From positions 1 through 64,000 of the forward strand of contig JAFTNW010000023.1 in assembly GCA_017451695.1 (NCBI GenBank): a DNA stretch of 64,000 nucleotides, written 5' to 3'. The first letter of the stretch is position 1. Each line of letters starts with the position of its first letter. The translations under genes and the position numbers were made by a program. This document shows, piece after piece, positions 44,609 to 53,817 of the stretch. The stretch is from Bacteroidaceae bacterium (lineage in GTDB: Bacteria > Bacteroidota > Bacteroidia > Bacteroidales > Bacteroidaceae). Under the pieces are notes generated by a model. The model was not told the DNA's origin. It did no database searches and saw nothing but the letters and a program-made list of their open reading frames with translations.

Positions 44609-45304
44609 ATGTATAGAATACAGGATATTATCGATATGGACAAGCATTTGCTACTCTCGATGACCGGGGGCGAATCGCTCTTTACCGATGGCTGCATTGG
44701 CGTTTTTGCCATGCCTGAGGTGTGGATTCCCATGTTGCTTACTCTCCTGTATGTACTTGTAAAGAACAACAATGTAAAGGATTTCCTTACCATAGTGGGG
44801 TTTGCCGCATCGATGTTGGTAGCAGCGTTCTTGGTTACCGAATTTGCATTGCAACCACTGTTCGACTATCTGCGAGCCGTATATGGAGCCGACAGTCTGC
44901 ACATGCTCGATGCCATGAACGAGTTCAGAGCAGGAAATGGTTTCTTGCTCACACACGCAACCATTGCATTTGCCCTTGCCACCTTCTTTTCGTTGCTCAT
45001 AAGACACGGCATCCTTACATTCTCGCTGTTGCTATGGGCGTTTATTGGGTGCTATGCAGGGCTTTACATGGCTGTAAACTATCCATGGGATATACTTGCC
45101 GGAGCATTGACAGGCGTGTTGTGTGCATTCCTCACATACAGGCTGTATAAGTATTTGCTGAGCAAGCAACGCCGCAGCCGTCGCGATTGGATCAGCGACC
45201 GTTTTACAAAAAGCGGTTACGAGGTTTCCGATGTTTACCGCTTGCTGCTGGTTATGTATGCCACATTTGCAGCAATCCCGGTAATATCGTTTTTCTTAAT
45301 ATAA
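44609..45304 (+). CDS. PAP2-superfamily membrane protein, active site degenerate
   Basis: A 231-residue multi-pass protein with the outline of PAP2 phosphatases. The second motif is reduced to FLLTHATIAFALAT and the third to YAGLYMAVNYPWDILAGALT. In active PAP2 enzymes these read PSGHA and SRxxxxxHxxxD; here the catalytic Arg and the nucleophilic-side His appear replaced by Ala and Asn. It may therefore bind rather than hydrolyse lipid phosphates. It starts 3 bases after batE and is probably the last gene of the Bat operon, an unusual addition. Confidence 0.75.
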   Translation: MYRIQDIIDMDKHLLLSMTGGESLFTDGCIGVFAMPEVWIPMLLTLLYVLVKNNNVKDFLTIVGFAASMLVAAFLVTEFALQPLFDYLRAVYGADSLHMLDAMNEFRAGNGFLLTHATIAFALATFFSLLIRHGILTFSLLLWAFIGCYAGLYMAVNYPWDILAGALTGVLCAFLTYRLYKYLLSKQRRSRRDWISDRFTKSGYEVSDVYRLLLVMYATFAAIPVISFFLI

Positions 45305-45336
45305 TGCAATGATATAGTGCTGCCCAAACATGGTTT

Positions 45337-45406
45337 GTCATACTGAGCAAAGCGAAGTATCTCGTATAACGCGGTTTTGAGTTCCTTCACATCCGTTCAG
45401 GACGAC
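45337..45406. repeat. Palindromic intergenic repeat, copy C
   Basis: GTCATACTGAGCAAAGCGAAG...ATCTC on the left and GTTCCTTCACATCCGTTCAG...GACGAC on the right, similar in layout to copy A. Lies between the Bat operon and a convergent gene. Confidence 0.55.
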
Positions 45407-45445
45407 AAGTTTGTGAAAAACGCGGGTCGATTGCCAAATTGCTAC

Positions 45446-45940
45446 CTAATATAATGTAATGAATTCGTGGCTGTTGCCTACTATTGAAAGGTAGTGCATG
45501 AATTCTGCTTGCGATATAACCACCGTTGCACGATTGTCGTTGGGATGAAAGCTCAACGACTTTTCTTTTTTAAGATTCTCATCGATGAACAGATGCACAT
45601 GATTTTCGGTGTCGTTGATGAGCCCGAAGGGCGATACCGAGCCGGGTAAAAGCCCCAGATATCGCTCCATGCGTTGCGGTGAGGCAAAAGAGAGCTTTCC
45701 TTGGTGCAGTCGCTGTTCAAGGTCGTGTATATCAAGGTCCTGTTCACAATCGAGTATCACAAGATAATGGCGGTTGCCTTTGTGATTCCTGAAAAAGAGA
45801 TTCTTGCAGTGCTTTGAGCCATCGGCGCGCCATTGCGTGCGTGCTATTTCAATTGTCGGGGCCTCTTCATGGGTGTACCACGAGTACTCTATGTTGTTTA
45901 TCGTCAGGTAATCAAGTACCTTTTGTATGCGTTCCTCCAT
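45446..45940 (-). CDS. Prolyl-tRNA editing protein (YbaK/ProX type)
   Basis: About 164 residues from MEERIQKVLDYLTINNIEYS at 45940; a longer frame reaches 46003 but adds a non-family extension. The YbaK/ProRS-INS fold hydrolyses Ala-tRNA(Pro) or related mischarged tRNA. Family segments are KNLFFRNHKGNRHYLVILDC, KLSFASPQRMERYLGLLPGS, SPFGLINDTENHVHLFID and LSFHPNDNRATVVIS, which fit ProXp proteins. Cytoplasmic. Transcribed convergently with the Bat operon. Confidence 0.88.
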   Translation of the reverse strand: MEERIQKVLDYLTINNIEYSWYTHEEAPTIEIARTQWRADGSKHCKNLFFRNHKGNRHYLVILDCEQDLDIHDLEQRLHQGKLSFASPQRMERYLGLLPGSVSPFGLINDTENHVHLFIDENLKKEKSLSFHPNDNRATVVISQAEFMHYLSIVGNSHEFITLY

Positions 45941-46126
45941 TGCTGTCAGTTTTTTCTTGTGCGAAGATAGCGATAAATTATGCTCGTTGTGCCATATAAC
46001 CATTACTATGTGGTAAAATATTCTTAAATTTATAAAAATATAGAGCTATGCAATGGAAACAACCGAATTAAAATGAGTATCTTCGCGCGTGTTATTTTGC
46101 AATAATAAATACAATTGATATTTTAT

Positions 46127-48940
46127 ATGAAAAGTAAACTTAAAGAACTGCTGTTGCTGCTTGTTGTTGCCTGCATGGTTGCACCGGCAATGGCGCAGAA
46201 GAGTGGTGAGGCTTTGCCGCTCGACCCTGCCGTAAGGGTGGGTAAATTGAAGAATGGGCTCACATATTACATCCGTCATAACGAGGAGCCCGAGAAGAAG
46301 GTGAATTTCTACATCGCACAAAAGGTGGGTTCCATTCAGGAGGAGGACAACCAGCGCGGTTTGGCACACTTCCTTGAACACATGTGTTTCAATGGAACAG
46401 AGAATTTCCCCGGGAAAAGCCTTATAAACTACCTGGAAAGTATCGGAGTGAAGTTTGGTGTGAATCTCAACGCATACACCTCGATAGATGAGACCGTGTA
46501 TAACATAAACAATGTGCCTGTTGAGAAAGCAGGAGCCATTGATTCTTGTTTATTGATTCTGCGCGATTGGGCCGACGGTCTTACTCTTGATGGCGAGGAG
46601 ATAGACAAGGAGCGTGGCGTTATTCACGAGGAGTGGCGCCAGCGCAGCAGTGCAATGTCGCGTATGCTCGAAAAGGTATTGCCCATTGCATATCAGGGAG
46701 AGAAATATGCTTATCGCATGCCCATCGGTATAATGGAGGTTGTCGATAGTTTCCCTCACCAGGCCCTGCGCGACTATTACGAAAAGTGGTACCGCCCCGA
46801 CCTGCAAGGCATCATTGTTGTGGGTGATATAGATGTAAACGAGGTTGAAAAGAAAATAAAAAAGACCTTCAAGGGAATAAAGAAGGCAAAGAATCCTGCC
46901 GAGCGCATATATTACCCCGTATCGGACAACAAGGATATGATTTTTGCACAAGGTACCGACAAGGAGCAGCCGAACTATGCTTTGCAACTATATTTCAAGC
47001 ACGATGCCACTCCCCGCGAATTGGTTAATACAAAAGAGGAGATATACAAGAATTTTGTAACCGGTGTTGCAATGTCGTTGTTAAACACACGTTTTACCGA
47101 GATTACCATAAAGGATAATCCTCCGTTCCTTGGTGCCTCTGTTTCAAACGGCTCATTTATTCTCTCAAACACAAAGGATGCATTCTCCGTGTCGGTAATG
47201 TGCAAGACCGATAAGATAAACGAAGCACTCCCTTATGCATTCTGCGAGATGGAGCGCGCCCGCCGTTTCGGATTTACCGAGGGTGAACTCAACCGCCAAA
47301 AGGCTGCTATGCTCTCAGGAACAGAGAAGAGATATGCCGAGCGTAGCAAGATAAGCAATGACGAGTATGTTGATGATTACGTGCGCAATTTCCTCGACAA
47401 CACATGCGCAATGTCGCCCGAGGCTGAATATGAGCTCTCAAAGGAGATGTTGCAGAGAATTACTCTCAAAGAGGTTAATGCTGTGTTGCCGGCACTTTAC
47501 ACAAAAGAGAACCGCGTTGCTATATCACTTGCCCCCGATAACGATTCAATAACATACCCCTCAAAAGAGCAAATAGAGATGTTGCTGGCAGCCGTTGAAA
47601 CTGCAAAGCTCACACCTTATGTAGATACGACAAACGACGCTCCTTTGTTGGAGACTTTGCCCGCAAGTGGCAGCGTGGTGGCAACAGAAGAGGGCAAGTG
47701 GGGCTCAACCATCTGGACTCTCTCCAATGGTATAAAGGTAATTGTGAAACCCACCGACTACAAGGCCGATGAAATTATCATGAGCGGTATGAGCTATGGT
47801 GGTACAAGCCGTTACCCCGACAGCGACCGTGTAAACATTTCGATGCTTGGTTCTGTGGTATCTCTTGGTGGTGCCGGTTCATTCGACCTCATGCAGTTGA
47901 GCAAGAAACTCGCCGGCAGCACAGCAAGTGCCCAGGTTGGTGCAAGTGCTTACCATGATAGAATCTCAGGCGCATGCTCGCCCAAGGATTTGGAGGAGAT
48001 GTTCCAACTGATGTATTTGAAATATACATCGCCACGCAAGGACACCGCAGCTTTGGAGAGCTTTATATCGCGCCAGCGTGGAGCATTGCGCGACCGCAAC
48101 ATAAACCCAAACACAGCTCTTGGCGACAGTATCAACAAAGCTCTTTACAACGACCATCCGCGCATGAAACCCATGGTTGAGAGCGACATGGACAGCATAG
48201 ATTACGACCGTATCATGGAGATTTACAAAGACCGCACATGCGATGCAAGCGATTTTACATTTGTCTTTGTAGGCAACATCGATTTGGAGACTCTTAAACC
48301 TCTTGTGGAGAAATACATAGGCGGCCTGCCTGCAAATGGAAGAAAAGAGGAGTTGTATGATCACAAGATAACAACACGCAAAGGTGTTTACCGTAACAAT
48401 TTTACAAGAAAGATGGAGACTCCCACCGGCACAGAGGTTATTTTCTACAGTGGCGATTGCGAGGCCACATTGCGCAATGCTATTCTAATGAGTTTCGTTC
48501 AACAGATTATGGATATCGTATATACCACCGAAGTGCGCGAAAAAGAGGGTGGCACATACGGCGTTGGTATTCAAGGCTCAATAGATCCTCTGCCAAAAGG
48601 TGAATTCAGCATAGCCATTCAGTTCAACATGGCACCCGAACGTCGCGAGGAACTTACCAAGATTGTCATCGGCGAGTTGGAGAAGGTTGCCAAAGAGGGC
48701 CCTGTTGAAGAGCATGTAGAGAAGGTTCGCAGTTATATGCTTAAAAGCTTTGACGAGCAAGTAAAGGTGAATGGAGCATGGAGCAATTGGCTCATGCAAT
48801 ACTATTTCAATGGTAAGGACTATTACAGCGATAACATTGAACTTGTAAAGAGCATAACAAAAGAGGATATCAGAGCGTTCCTCGCAGGGTTGCTCAAGCA
48901 GGGTAACTTCATTGAGGTGAGCATGGTTCCCGAGAAATAA
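46127..48940 (+). CDS. M16-family zinc metalloprotease
   Basis: About 937 residues from the ATG at 46127 (a TTG at 46115 would add four residues). Signal peptide (KELLLLLVVACMVAPAMAQ). The inverted zinc site is HFLEHMCFNGT (HxxEH) with the downstream Glu in IDKERGVIHEEWRQR. Two M16 halves follow, the second without a metal site, as in pitrilysin and PqqL-type peptidases. Periplasmic or outer-membrane associated. A TATCTTCG element about 50 bases upstream is a possible promoter. Confidence 0.93.
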   Translation: MKSKLKELLLLLVVACMVAPAMAQKSGEALPLDPAVRVGKLKNGLTYYIRHNEEPEKKVNFYIAQKVGSIQEEDNQRGLAHFLEHMCFNGTENFPGKSLINYLESIGVKFGVNLNAYTSIDETVYNINNVPVEKAGAIDSCLLILRDWADGLTLDGEEIDKERGVIHEEWRQRSSAMSRMLEKVLPIAYQGEKYAYRMPIGIMEVVDSFPHQALRDYYEKWYRPDLQGIIVVGDIDVNEVEKKIKKTFKGIKKAKNPAERIYYPVSDNKDMIFAQGTDKEQPNYALQLYFKHDATPRELVNTKEEIYKNFVTGVAMSLLNTRFTEITIKDNPPFLGASVSNGSFILSNTKDAFSVSVMCKTDKINEALPYAFCEMERARRFGFTEGELNRQKAAMLSGTEKRYAERSKISNDEYVDDYVRNFLDNTCAMSPEAEYELSKEMLQRITLKEVNAVLPALYTKENRVAISLAPDNDSITYPSKEQIEMLLAAVETAKLTPYVDTTNDAPLLETLPASGSVVATEEGKWGSTIWTLSNGIKVIVKPTDYKADEIIMSGMSYGGTSRYPDSDRVNISMLGSVVSLGGAGSFDLMQLSKKLAGSTASAQVGASAYHDRISGACSPKDLEEMFQLMYLKYTSPRKDTAALESFISRQRGALRDRNINPNTALGDSINKALYNDHPRMKPMVESDMDSIDYDRIMEIYKDRTCDASDFTFVFVGNIDLETLKPLVEKYIGGLPANGRKEELYDHKITTRKGVYRNNFTRKMETPTGTEVIFYSGDCEATLRNAILMSFVQQIMDIVYTTEVREKEGGTYGVGIQGSIDPLPKGEFSIAIQFNMAPERREELTKIVIGELEKVAKEGPVEEHVEKVRSYMLKSFDEQVKVNGAWSNWLMQYYFNGKDYYSDNIELVKSITKEDIRAFLAGLLKQGNFIEVSMVPEK

Positions 48941-48960
48941 TCCCTATATCATCCTATAAA

Positions 48961-48994
48961 AACAGCGGCTGCTAAAATAATAGCAGCCGCTGTT
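48961..48994. terminator. Bidirectional terminator
   Basis: AACAGCGGCTGCTA and its complement flank AAATAA. It lies between the stops of the M16 gene and the convergent outer membrane protein gene; on the reverse strand a T-run follows. Confidence 0.8.
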
Positions 48995-49001
48995 GTTGTT
49001 A

Positions 49002-49619
49002 TTAGAACGCTATACCGAAACGTAAACCAAAATTATTCAGGTTATTCTGTGTATAGCTCATTATATCGCATTTATTTGTAGAGAAGCTGTAATACATTGC
49101 CATGTGGAAACCAATACCGTTTGGCCATGGATAGTAGTTAAATCCCACCTCGGGTTGCATGTAAAAGCCCCAGGTTTTTTCCGTATTCATGAAAATGTAG
49201 TAGTAGTTGCTGAACTCGGCATAGCAGGCACCTAACTTCATTCCCACATAGGGCTGAAAATCCTCTTCCACAAAACGATAACGGGCAAGCAAACCGAATG
49301 GAAGGGTAAACATCTGGTGCTGCTGGTCGGTATTTATGGATTGATTTCCGCCAAGATTGATTGTCCTGCGCGACAGATATTCGTTATTGGTGTGGAAATT
49401 GATGAAACCGCCCACAGCAACATCGGGGCTTACATAATACCCGCCTTCAAAGTTCATGCCCCAGCCACTTGCAACATTTGAGAAGTGATTGCTCAGGGGT
49501 ATGTTAAACTGCCAATCGACATTGTAATATGTATCGAGCGAAACCTGTGCCTTGCTTGTGGAGGGGACAAACAGAGCAAGAAATGCGGCAGTGATAAATA
49601 GTTTACAAATCCGTTTCAT
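49002..49619 (-). CDS. Outer membrane beta-barrel protein
   Basis: A 205-residue protein with signal peptide (MKRICKLFITAAFLALFVPS, cleavage after SKA). Alternating aromatic strands (NFEGGYYVSPDVAVGGFINF; FQPYVGMKLGACYAEF) and a C-terminal aromatic residue (GLRFGIAF) fit an eight-stranded OmpW or porin-family beta barrel. No enzymatic motif. Two lipoprotein genes follow upstream on the same strand. Confidence 0.8.
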   Translation of the reverse strand: MKRICKLFITAAFLALFVPSTSKAQVSLDTYYNVDWQFNIPLSNHFSNVASGWGMNFEGGYYVSPDVAVGGFINFHTNNEYLSRRTINLGGNQSINTDQQHQMFTLPFGLLARYRFVEEDFQPYVGMKLGACYAEFSNYYYIFMNTEKTWGFYMQPEVGFNYYPWPNGIGFHMAMYYSFSTNKCDIMSYTQNNLNNFGLRFGIAF

Positions 49620-49640
49620 ACTTCATAATTTTAAGATTTA

Positions 49641-50258
49641 CTATTTTTTTAAGTAGGGCGATTGCTCAAAGGCTTGGTTTATAGCACTCATGGTGCGATA
49701 AAGGCTCAGGTTGTTGCCGTTGAGAAGACCGCTTATATAGGCATTCCATATAATGGTGAGCTTGTTGTTGTCGTATGGAGCCTTGGTATTTACAAGCTCG
49801 CCTATTATGGAACCGGTGCTGTATGCATAATAGAAATTGAAGGGATAGTACCAGCCCCAACCTCCCCAATTCCAATAGCCGGGGTAACTGTTCCACCATG
49901 GCCCGACGCTGTTGTTGAAGTAGTAGGTTGTATTTATATAACTCAACTGGAATACCACATCGGCTTCGTCGCCATTGGCCGCCTGGGTGTAGCCACGCGA
50001 AATGAAATTGTCATTATAAGCATTCACAATCTTTTGGGAGTTCTCATTCTTCCAATAGGTTGGCTTACTTGTATGGTTGTCTATGATAAGAATGCTGTCT
50101 ATGACGAAAAAGGTGTTTATCTCGCTGAAATCAGTATTGCTGTCGTAGTTGGTGAGCACAAGATAATCATTGTCGAGCCTGTCGGTATCGGGGTCCTTCT
50201 CGCATGATGTGAGCAGTGCCACCATGGCAAATAGCGAAAATATTATATACTTTTTCAT
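49641..50258 (-). CDS. DUF4136 lipoprotein
   Basis: A 205-residue lipoprotein (MKKYIIFSLFAMVALLTSCE, lipobox LTSC). The body has the DUF4136 pattern: YLVLTNYDSNTDFSEINTFF early, then FISRGYTQAANGDEADVVFQ, and the end SAINQAFEQSPYL. A Trp/Gly/Tyr-rich insertion (GYWNWGGWGWYYPF) sits in the middle, as in many members. Outer-membrane lipoprotein of unknown role, 21 bases upstream of the barrel gene. Confidence 0.85.
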   Translation of the reverse strand: MKKYIIFSLFAMVALLTSCEKDPDTDRLDNDYLVLTNYDSNTDFSEINTFFVIDSILIIDNHTSKPTYWKNENSQKIVNAYNDNFISRGYTQAANGDEADVVFQLSYINTTYYFNNSVGPWWNSYPGYWNWGGWGWYYPFNFYYAYSTGSIIGELVNTKAPYDNNKLTIIWNAYISGLLNGNNLSLYRTMSAINQAFEQSPYLKK

Positions 50259-50280
50259 AACTTGATTGTTTTTAGGATTA

Positions 50281-50769
50281 TCATTTTTTCTGTGTGAGTT
50301 TATGGGTTGGGTTCACACTTGCCGGCTTCATGTTGGAGTCGAGCTTTACCAGGGAACTGTCGGGCGCCATCATCAAGTTCATCTTGGGATTACCGTTGGC
50401 CGACACCAATTCATAGATAACGGCCGTGCTGTCGGTGGGCATGCCTATTACTACCAGAACCTCGCCGTTGTCGGTTTCCGTTGCAAGTGCCTCGTTCACA
50501 TAGTCGGTAGTGATGGTGTAGGTACCATCGTCGTTAAGGCTCACTGTCTGCATGGTGAGCAACACATCACCTATATTGCCGTTGGTCATCGGGAGTGTTC
50601 CTTCGTATATAAAGGTTTGCGCATCGGCAACGGTGGAATCGTTCACCATGTAAATACTATCACTCTCTATCATTATCCCTTGCGGAGCATTGCATTTGTT
50701 ACCGCAAGAATTACAAGAGGCAAAGAGCAGACCGGCTGCTGTTGCAATTAATAAAATCGTCTTTTTCAT
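50281..50769 (-). CDS. NlpE-like lipoprotein
   Basis: A 162-residue lipoprotein (ILLIATAAGLLFASCNSCGN, lipobox FASC). The FIYEGTLPMTNGNIGDVLLT segment and the DDGTYTITTDY motif match the N-terminal domain of NlpE (copper/envelope stress lipoprotein). The extra cysteine pair NSCGNKC after the lipobox may bind metal or be disulfide-linked. It lies 22 bases upstream of the DUF4136 gene. Confidence 0.8.
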   Translation of the reverse strand: MKKTILLIATAAGLLFASCNSCGNKCNAPQGIMIESDSIYMVNDSTVADAQTFIYEGTLPMTNGNIGDVLLTMQTVSLNDDGTYTITTDYVNEALATETDNGEVLVVIGMPTDSTAVIYELVSANGNPKMNLMMAPDSSLVKLDSNMKPASVNPTHKLTQKK

Positions 50770-50870
50770 TGTTTCTGGTTTTTATGGTTGTTTGGCAAAA
50801 TAACACATTGGCAGGGCCGGTGGTTGGTGTTTTTTTGTTTAAGTATTGAAAATAATGTTATAAAACATGG

Positions 50871-50904
50871 AAAAGGCTCGATGGTTGATGCCATCGAGCC
50901 TTTT
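50871..50904 (-). terminator. Terminator of the S41-like gene
   Basis: AAAAGGCTCGATGG and its complement flank TTGATG, ending in TTTTCC on the reverse strand, 24 bases after the stop at 50928. Confidence 0.8.
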
Positions 50905-50927
50905 CTATGTCGGTTATTGTGCAATGC

Positions 50928-52160
50928 TTATTTGTTTGCCGGGAGTGTTCCGTTTTCTATTATATAAGCAATGTTATATAAGATATACTCTTGCTTGTCG
51001 CCAAGCGGATAGATGTGCTTGTAGTCGCCAATCTCCGTTAATCGATAATCGGGAGCAGTGGGGGCGAGCGGCTCGCCATTGGCATCGATAACAATTGCCG
51101 TTACAGGATTTATCTTGAAACGATAGGGCGATTCCATGCACTCCGTTACCAGATTGCCCCCCTTTGCCGCCTCACCTACAACTTTGCATGCAGAGGAGCC
51201 GCGTGCAAGGCGTATTGCTTTTATCAAAGCATTGGCTGTGCCATGAGTTTGTGCCGTGGTAATGATATATAGAGGTTTATCACCGATGCTTGCGGTTGCT
51301 TGCGGCAACATCACATCCTCTTTTATTGTTAATTTAAGGTCTTTATATAGCGAGCAGAAGAGGTTGCCTTGCTTATCGGCCGGCATGAAGGCGGCAGCAA
51401 TCTTGGCCGCATTGGCAAGCGAATGGCTTCTATTATAACGAAGATCGAGAACAATATCTGTTACACCTTGCGAAGAGAATGTGGATAGCGCATCGTCTAT
51501 CCCCGCAATGGCCGATTCGTTGTCAAAGCTATTGCACAGGATATATCCTATTCTATTGTTTGTTCCGTTTATTATCTCCACAATGGGTATTGACGACGCT
51601 TTTACTTTGCTTGCTGCCTGCATATCAATCTGCGGCAATTCTTCCCACATGTATTCTTCGGTATTGTCATCGAAGAGTATTTGGTTTATGCCGAGTGTTA
51701 TGGCAGCACCATCGGTGAGCGCGGCACCTGTTCCCATATTTATGTTTTTGCCGTTTATTGTTGAAATCCACATTCCACGTTCAAGGCCGGCTGTTGCAGC
51801 TACTGACTCAGGCTCAACATACTCCACAAGGGCATATACCTTTGCCGGTGCTATGCCAAGCGGGTCGCGCATGAGCGAGAATTTGAAACCATATGTAGTG
51901 GATTCTATGGAGTCGGTGAAGAACGATGTATCGTCGGTTTTGTATGTCAGTTGCGAGAAGAACTTGGCGGTGTTGGCAAAGAATGCCTGTTGCCTTATTT
52001 CGCCAATGGAGTCGCCCCACAGATAGGACTCTTTCATTGTATTATACATCCATTGGTTCTCCTTGGTCATCTCGTAAAACTCCGACGAACGGTCGTCGCC
52101 ACAGCTACACAATGCAGCAGCAATTGCTATGAGGGGAAATATTTTTGTAATTCTTTTCAT
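50928..52160 (-). CDS. S41-like (C-terminal processing peptidase family) lipoprotein
   Basis: About 410 residues from MKRITKIFPLIAIAAALCSC at 52160; the upstream frame is not part of the protein. Lipobox LCSC. A PDZ-like domain (YVEPESVAATAGLERGMWIS) is followed by the S41 fold (QGVTDIVLDLRYNRSHSLAN). The region where S41 proteases carry the catalytic Ser (TASASE type) reads AQTHGTANALIKAI, so the nucleophile seems absent and the protein may be inactive or a binding protein. Outer-membrane or periplasmic. Confidence 0.8.
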   Translation of the reverse strand: MKRITKIFPLIAIAAALCSCGDDRSSEFYEMTKENQWMYNTMKESYLWGDSIGEIRQQAFFANTAKFFSQLTYKTDDTSFFTDSIESTTYGFKFSLMRDPLGIAPAKVYALVEYVEPESVAATAGLERGMWISTINGKNINMGTGAALTDGAAITLGINQILFDDNTEEYMWEELPQIDMQAASKVKASSIPIVEIINGTNNRIGYILCNSFDNESAIAGIDDALSTFSSQGVTDIVLDLRYNRSHSLANAAKIAAAFMPADKQGNLFCSLYKDLKLTIKEDVMLPQATASIGDKPLYIITTAQTHGTANALIKAIRLARGSSACKVVGEAAKGGNLVTECMESPYRFKINPVTAIVIDANGEPLAPTAPDYRLTEIGDYKHIYPLGDKQEYILYNIAYIIENGTLPANK

Positions 52161-52222
52161 AGAGACAAAATTACTCCTTTTAATATTAAATACAAAGGGT
52201 AGGGGAGTTTTTTGAAACGAAA

Positions 52223-52254
52223 AAAGCAGATAATCCCGAAAGACTATCTGCTTT
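52223..52254 (-). terminator. Terminator of rpsP
   Basis: AAAGCAGATA and TATCTGCTTT flank a 12-base loop; on the reverse strand a TTTTTT run follows. It lies 29 bases after the rpsP stop. Confidence 0.85.
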
Positions 52255-52282
52255 ATAACGAGCATTACTGCCAAAAGGTGAA

Positions 52283-52846
52283 TTAAGCCTCTGCGGGAGC
52301 CTCAGTTGCCTCCTCGGCAGGTGCCTCTGTAGCCTCTGCATTCTCAGCAGCTGCAGCAGCCTCTGCCTCAGCTTTTGCAAGAGCCTCGGCAGCTTTCTTG
52401 TCGGCTACCTTCTTGGCAATAGCTGCATTTACCTCTTTCTCAGCCTCCAAACGTGCCTTCTTTGCATCACGTTTAGCCTGCTCCTCGGCGCTCTTTATAC
52501 CATTGAGAGTATTTGTCTTGGCAGCCTTCCAAGCATCGAATTTTGCTTGTGCTGTAGCCTCGTCAAATGCACCCTTCTTAACGCCGCCCTGCAAGTGCTT
52601 CATCATATAAACACCCTGTGAAGAGAGAATGTTGCGCACTGTGTCGGTGGGAGTAGCACCGTTGTTTACCCACCACAAAGCTCTCTCGAAGTTAATGTCG
52701 ATGGTAGCGGGGTTTGTGTTGGGGTTGTAGGTACCGATTTTCTCGGTGAACTTTCCATCACGTGGAGCTCTCGAATCTGCAATCACGATAGAGTAGAACG
52801 CGTAGTGCTTACGGCCTCTTCTCTGCAATCTGATTTTTGTTGCCAT
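52283..52846 (-). CDS. rpsP: 30S ribosomal protein S16 with Ala/Glu-rich tail
   Basis: A 187-residue S16. The first 80 residues are the conserved protein ([40 protein letters not shown]). The remainder is a repetitive Ala/Glu/Lys helix, as seen in Bacteroidetes S16 proteins and about twice the usual bacterial length. It is the only gene of its transcript, with a canonical promoter at 52906-52936 and its own terminator. Confidence 0.95.
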   Translation of the reverse strand: MATKIRLQRRGRKHYAFYSIVIADSRAPRDGKFTEKIGTYNPNTNPATIDINFERALWWVNNGATPTDTVRNILSSQGVYMMKHLQGGVKKGAFDEATAQAKFDAWKAAKTNTLNGIKSAEEQAKRDAKKARLEAEKEVNAAIAKKVADKKAAEALAKAEAEAAAAAENAEATEAPAEEATEAPAEA

Positions 52847-52905
52847 TTTGTAAAAAAATTAATTAGTTAAAGATTTGAGTTATCCGATATCTCGTATCGG
52901 CGGTG

Positions 52906-52936
52906 CAAAAGTACTGTTTTTTTTACTAATACACAA
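52906..52936 (-). promoter_or_regulatory. Promoter of rpsP
   Basis: Reverse strand: TTG, 20 bases, TACTTTTG, a near-perfect Bacteroidetes promoter about 60 bases before the start codon. Confidence 0.85.
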
Positions 52937-53046
52937 GATTTTCCCTCTCTTTTGTTTATACATTGCGGTAACTTCGCCTGCAAAAAAGATAAATTCTTCT
53001 ATCTCGTACATTATGGTTTATGATTTTTGTTGTATTTTCGCGCTCG

Positions 53047-53799
53047 ATGAATAAATTGTCTATGATAGCAAAGTTATGGCACAAAACGTGGAATGCGCTC
53101 AACTATCTGTGGGGATGGTTCAGATGGGGTAGTCGCAGACGCCTGCATCGCATGAAGAATATGCACGAGGGAGGGCGTTGTTTTGTTATAGGTAATGGCC
53201 CCAGCTTGCGCAACGACGATTTACGCCGCCTTGCCGAGCGTGGCGAATATACGTTAGCCTGCAACTCGCTTATAAAACTGTTTGACGAAATTCCTTTTCG
53301 CCCCACATACTATTTTGCGCAGGATAACAAGATAATTCTTGATAATAAAGAGCAGATAAACGCATACAATGGGGCAAAATTCATTAAAGCCCACTATGCA
53401 AGCCGTTACCACTTACCTTGTGTAACTTATTACAATATGCTTTTCCCTAAAAGCCCCATAGGATTTTCCACCAATATTCCGCGTGTGGTTTACAGCGGGC
53501 AGACGGTAACATATTCAATGATACAATTTGCCGCATACATGGGTTTCAAAGAGATATATCTGATAGGCGTGGATTGCAACTATTCTGCGGCAAACGATGT
53601 AATAACCGCCGACAGCTATTTTGACAAACGGTTGTTCAATGCCGACAGAACCTATGCCGCCCCCGAAGTGGATACCAACTTGCGGGCTTTTGCAAGGGCA
53701 AAAGAGGTGTGCGATGCAATGGGTGTGAAAATTATCAATGCATCGCGCGGTGGCAGATTGGAAATTTTCCCGCGGGTGAATTTTGACACGCTGTTTTAA
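53047..53799 (+). CDS. DUF115/MptE-like protein
   Basis: About 250 residues from MNKLSMIAKLWHKTWNALNY. An earlier in-frame ATG at 53020 overlaps a promoter-like TATTTTCG (53032-53039), so the later start is preferred and the mRNA may be nearly leaderless. The core is a Rossmann-like domain with CFVIGNGPSLRNDDLRRLAE and LIGVDCNYSAANDVIT, resembling DUF115/6-hydroxymethylpterin-kinase-like proteins often found in glycan-modification loci. It is alone here. No signal peptide. Confidence 0.75.
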   Translation: MNKLSMIAKLWHKTWNALNYLWGWFRWGSRRRLHRMKNMHEGGRCFVIGNGPSLRNDDLRRLAERGEYTLACNSLIKLFDEIPFRPTYYFAQDNKIILDNKEQINAYNGAKFIKAHYASRYHLPCVTYYNMLFPKSPIGFSTNIPRVVYSGQTVTYSMIQFAAYMGFKEIYLIGVDCNYSAANDVITADSYFDKRLFNADRTYAAPEVDTNLRAFARAKEVCDAMGVKIINASRGGRLEIFPRVNFDTLF

Positions 53800-53817
53800 T
53801 GCCCGGAATTATCATTC

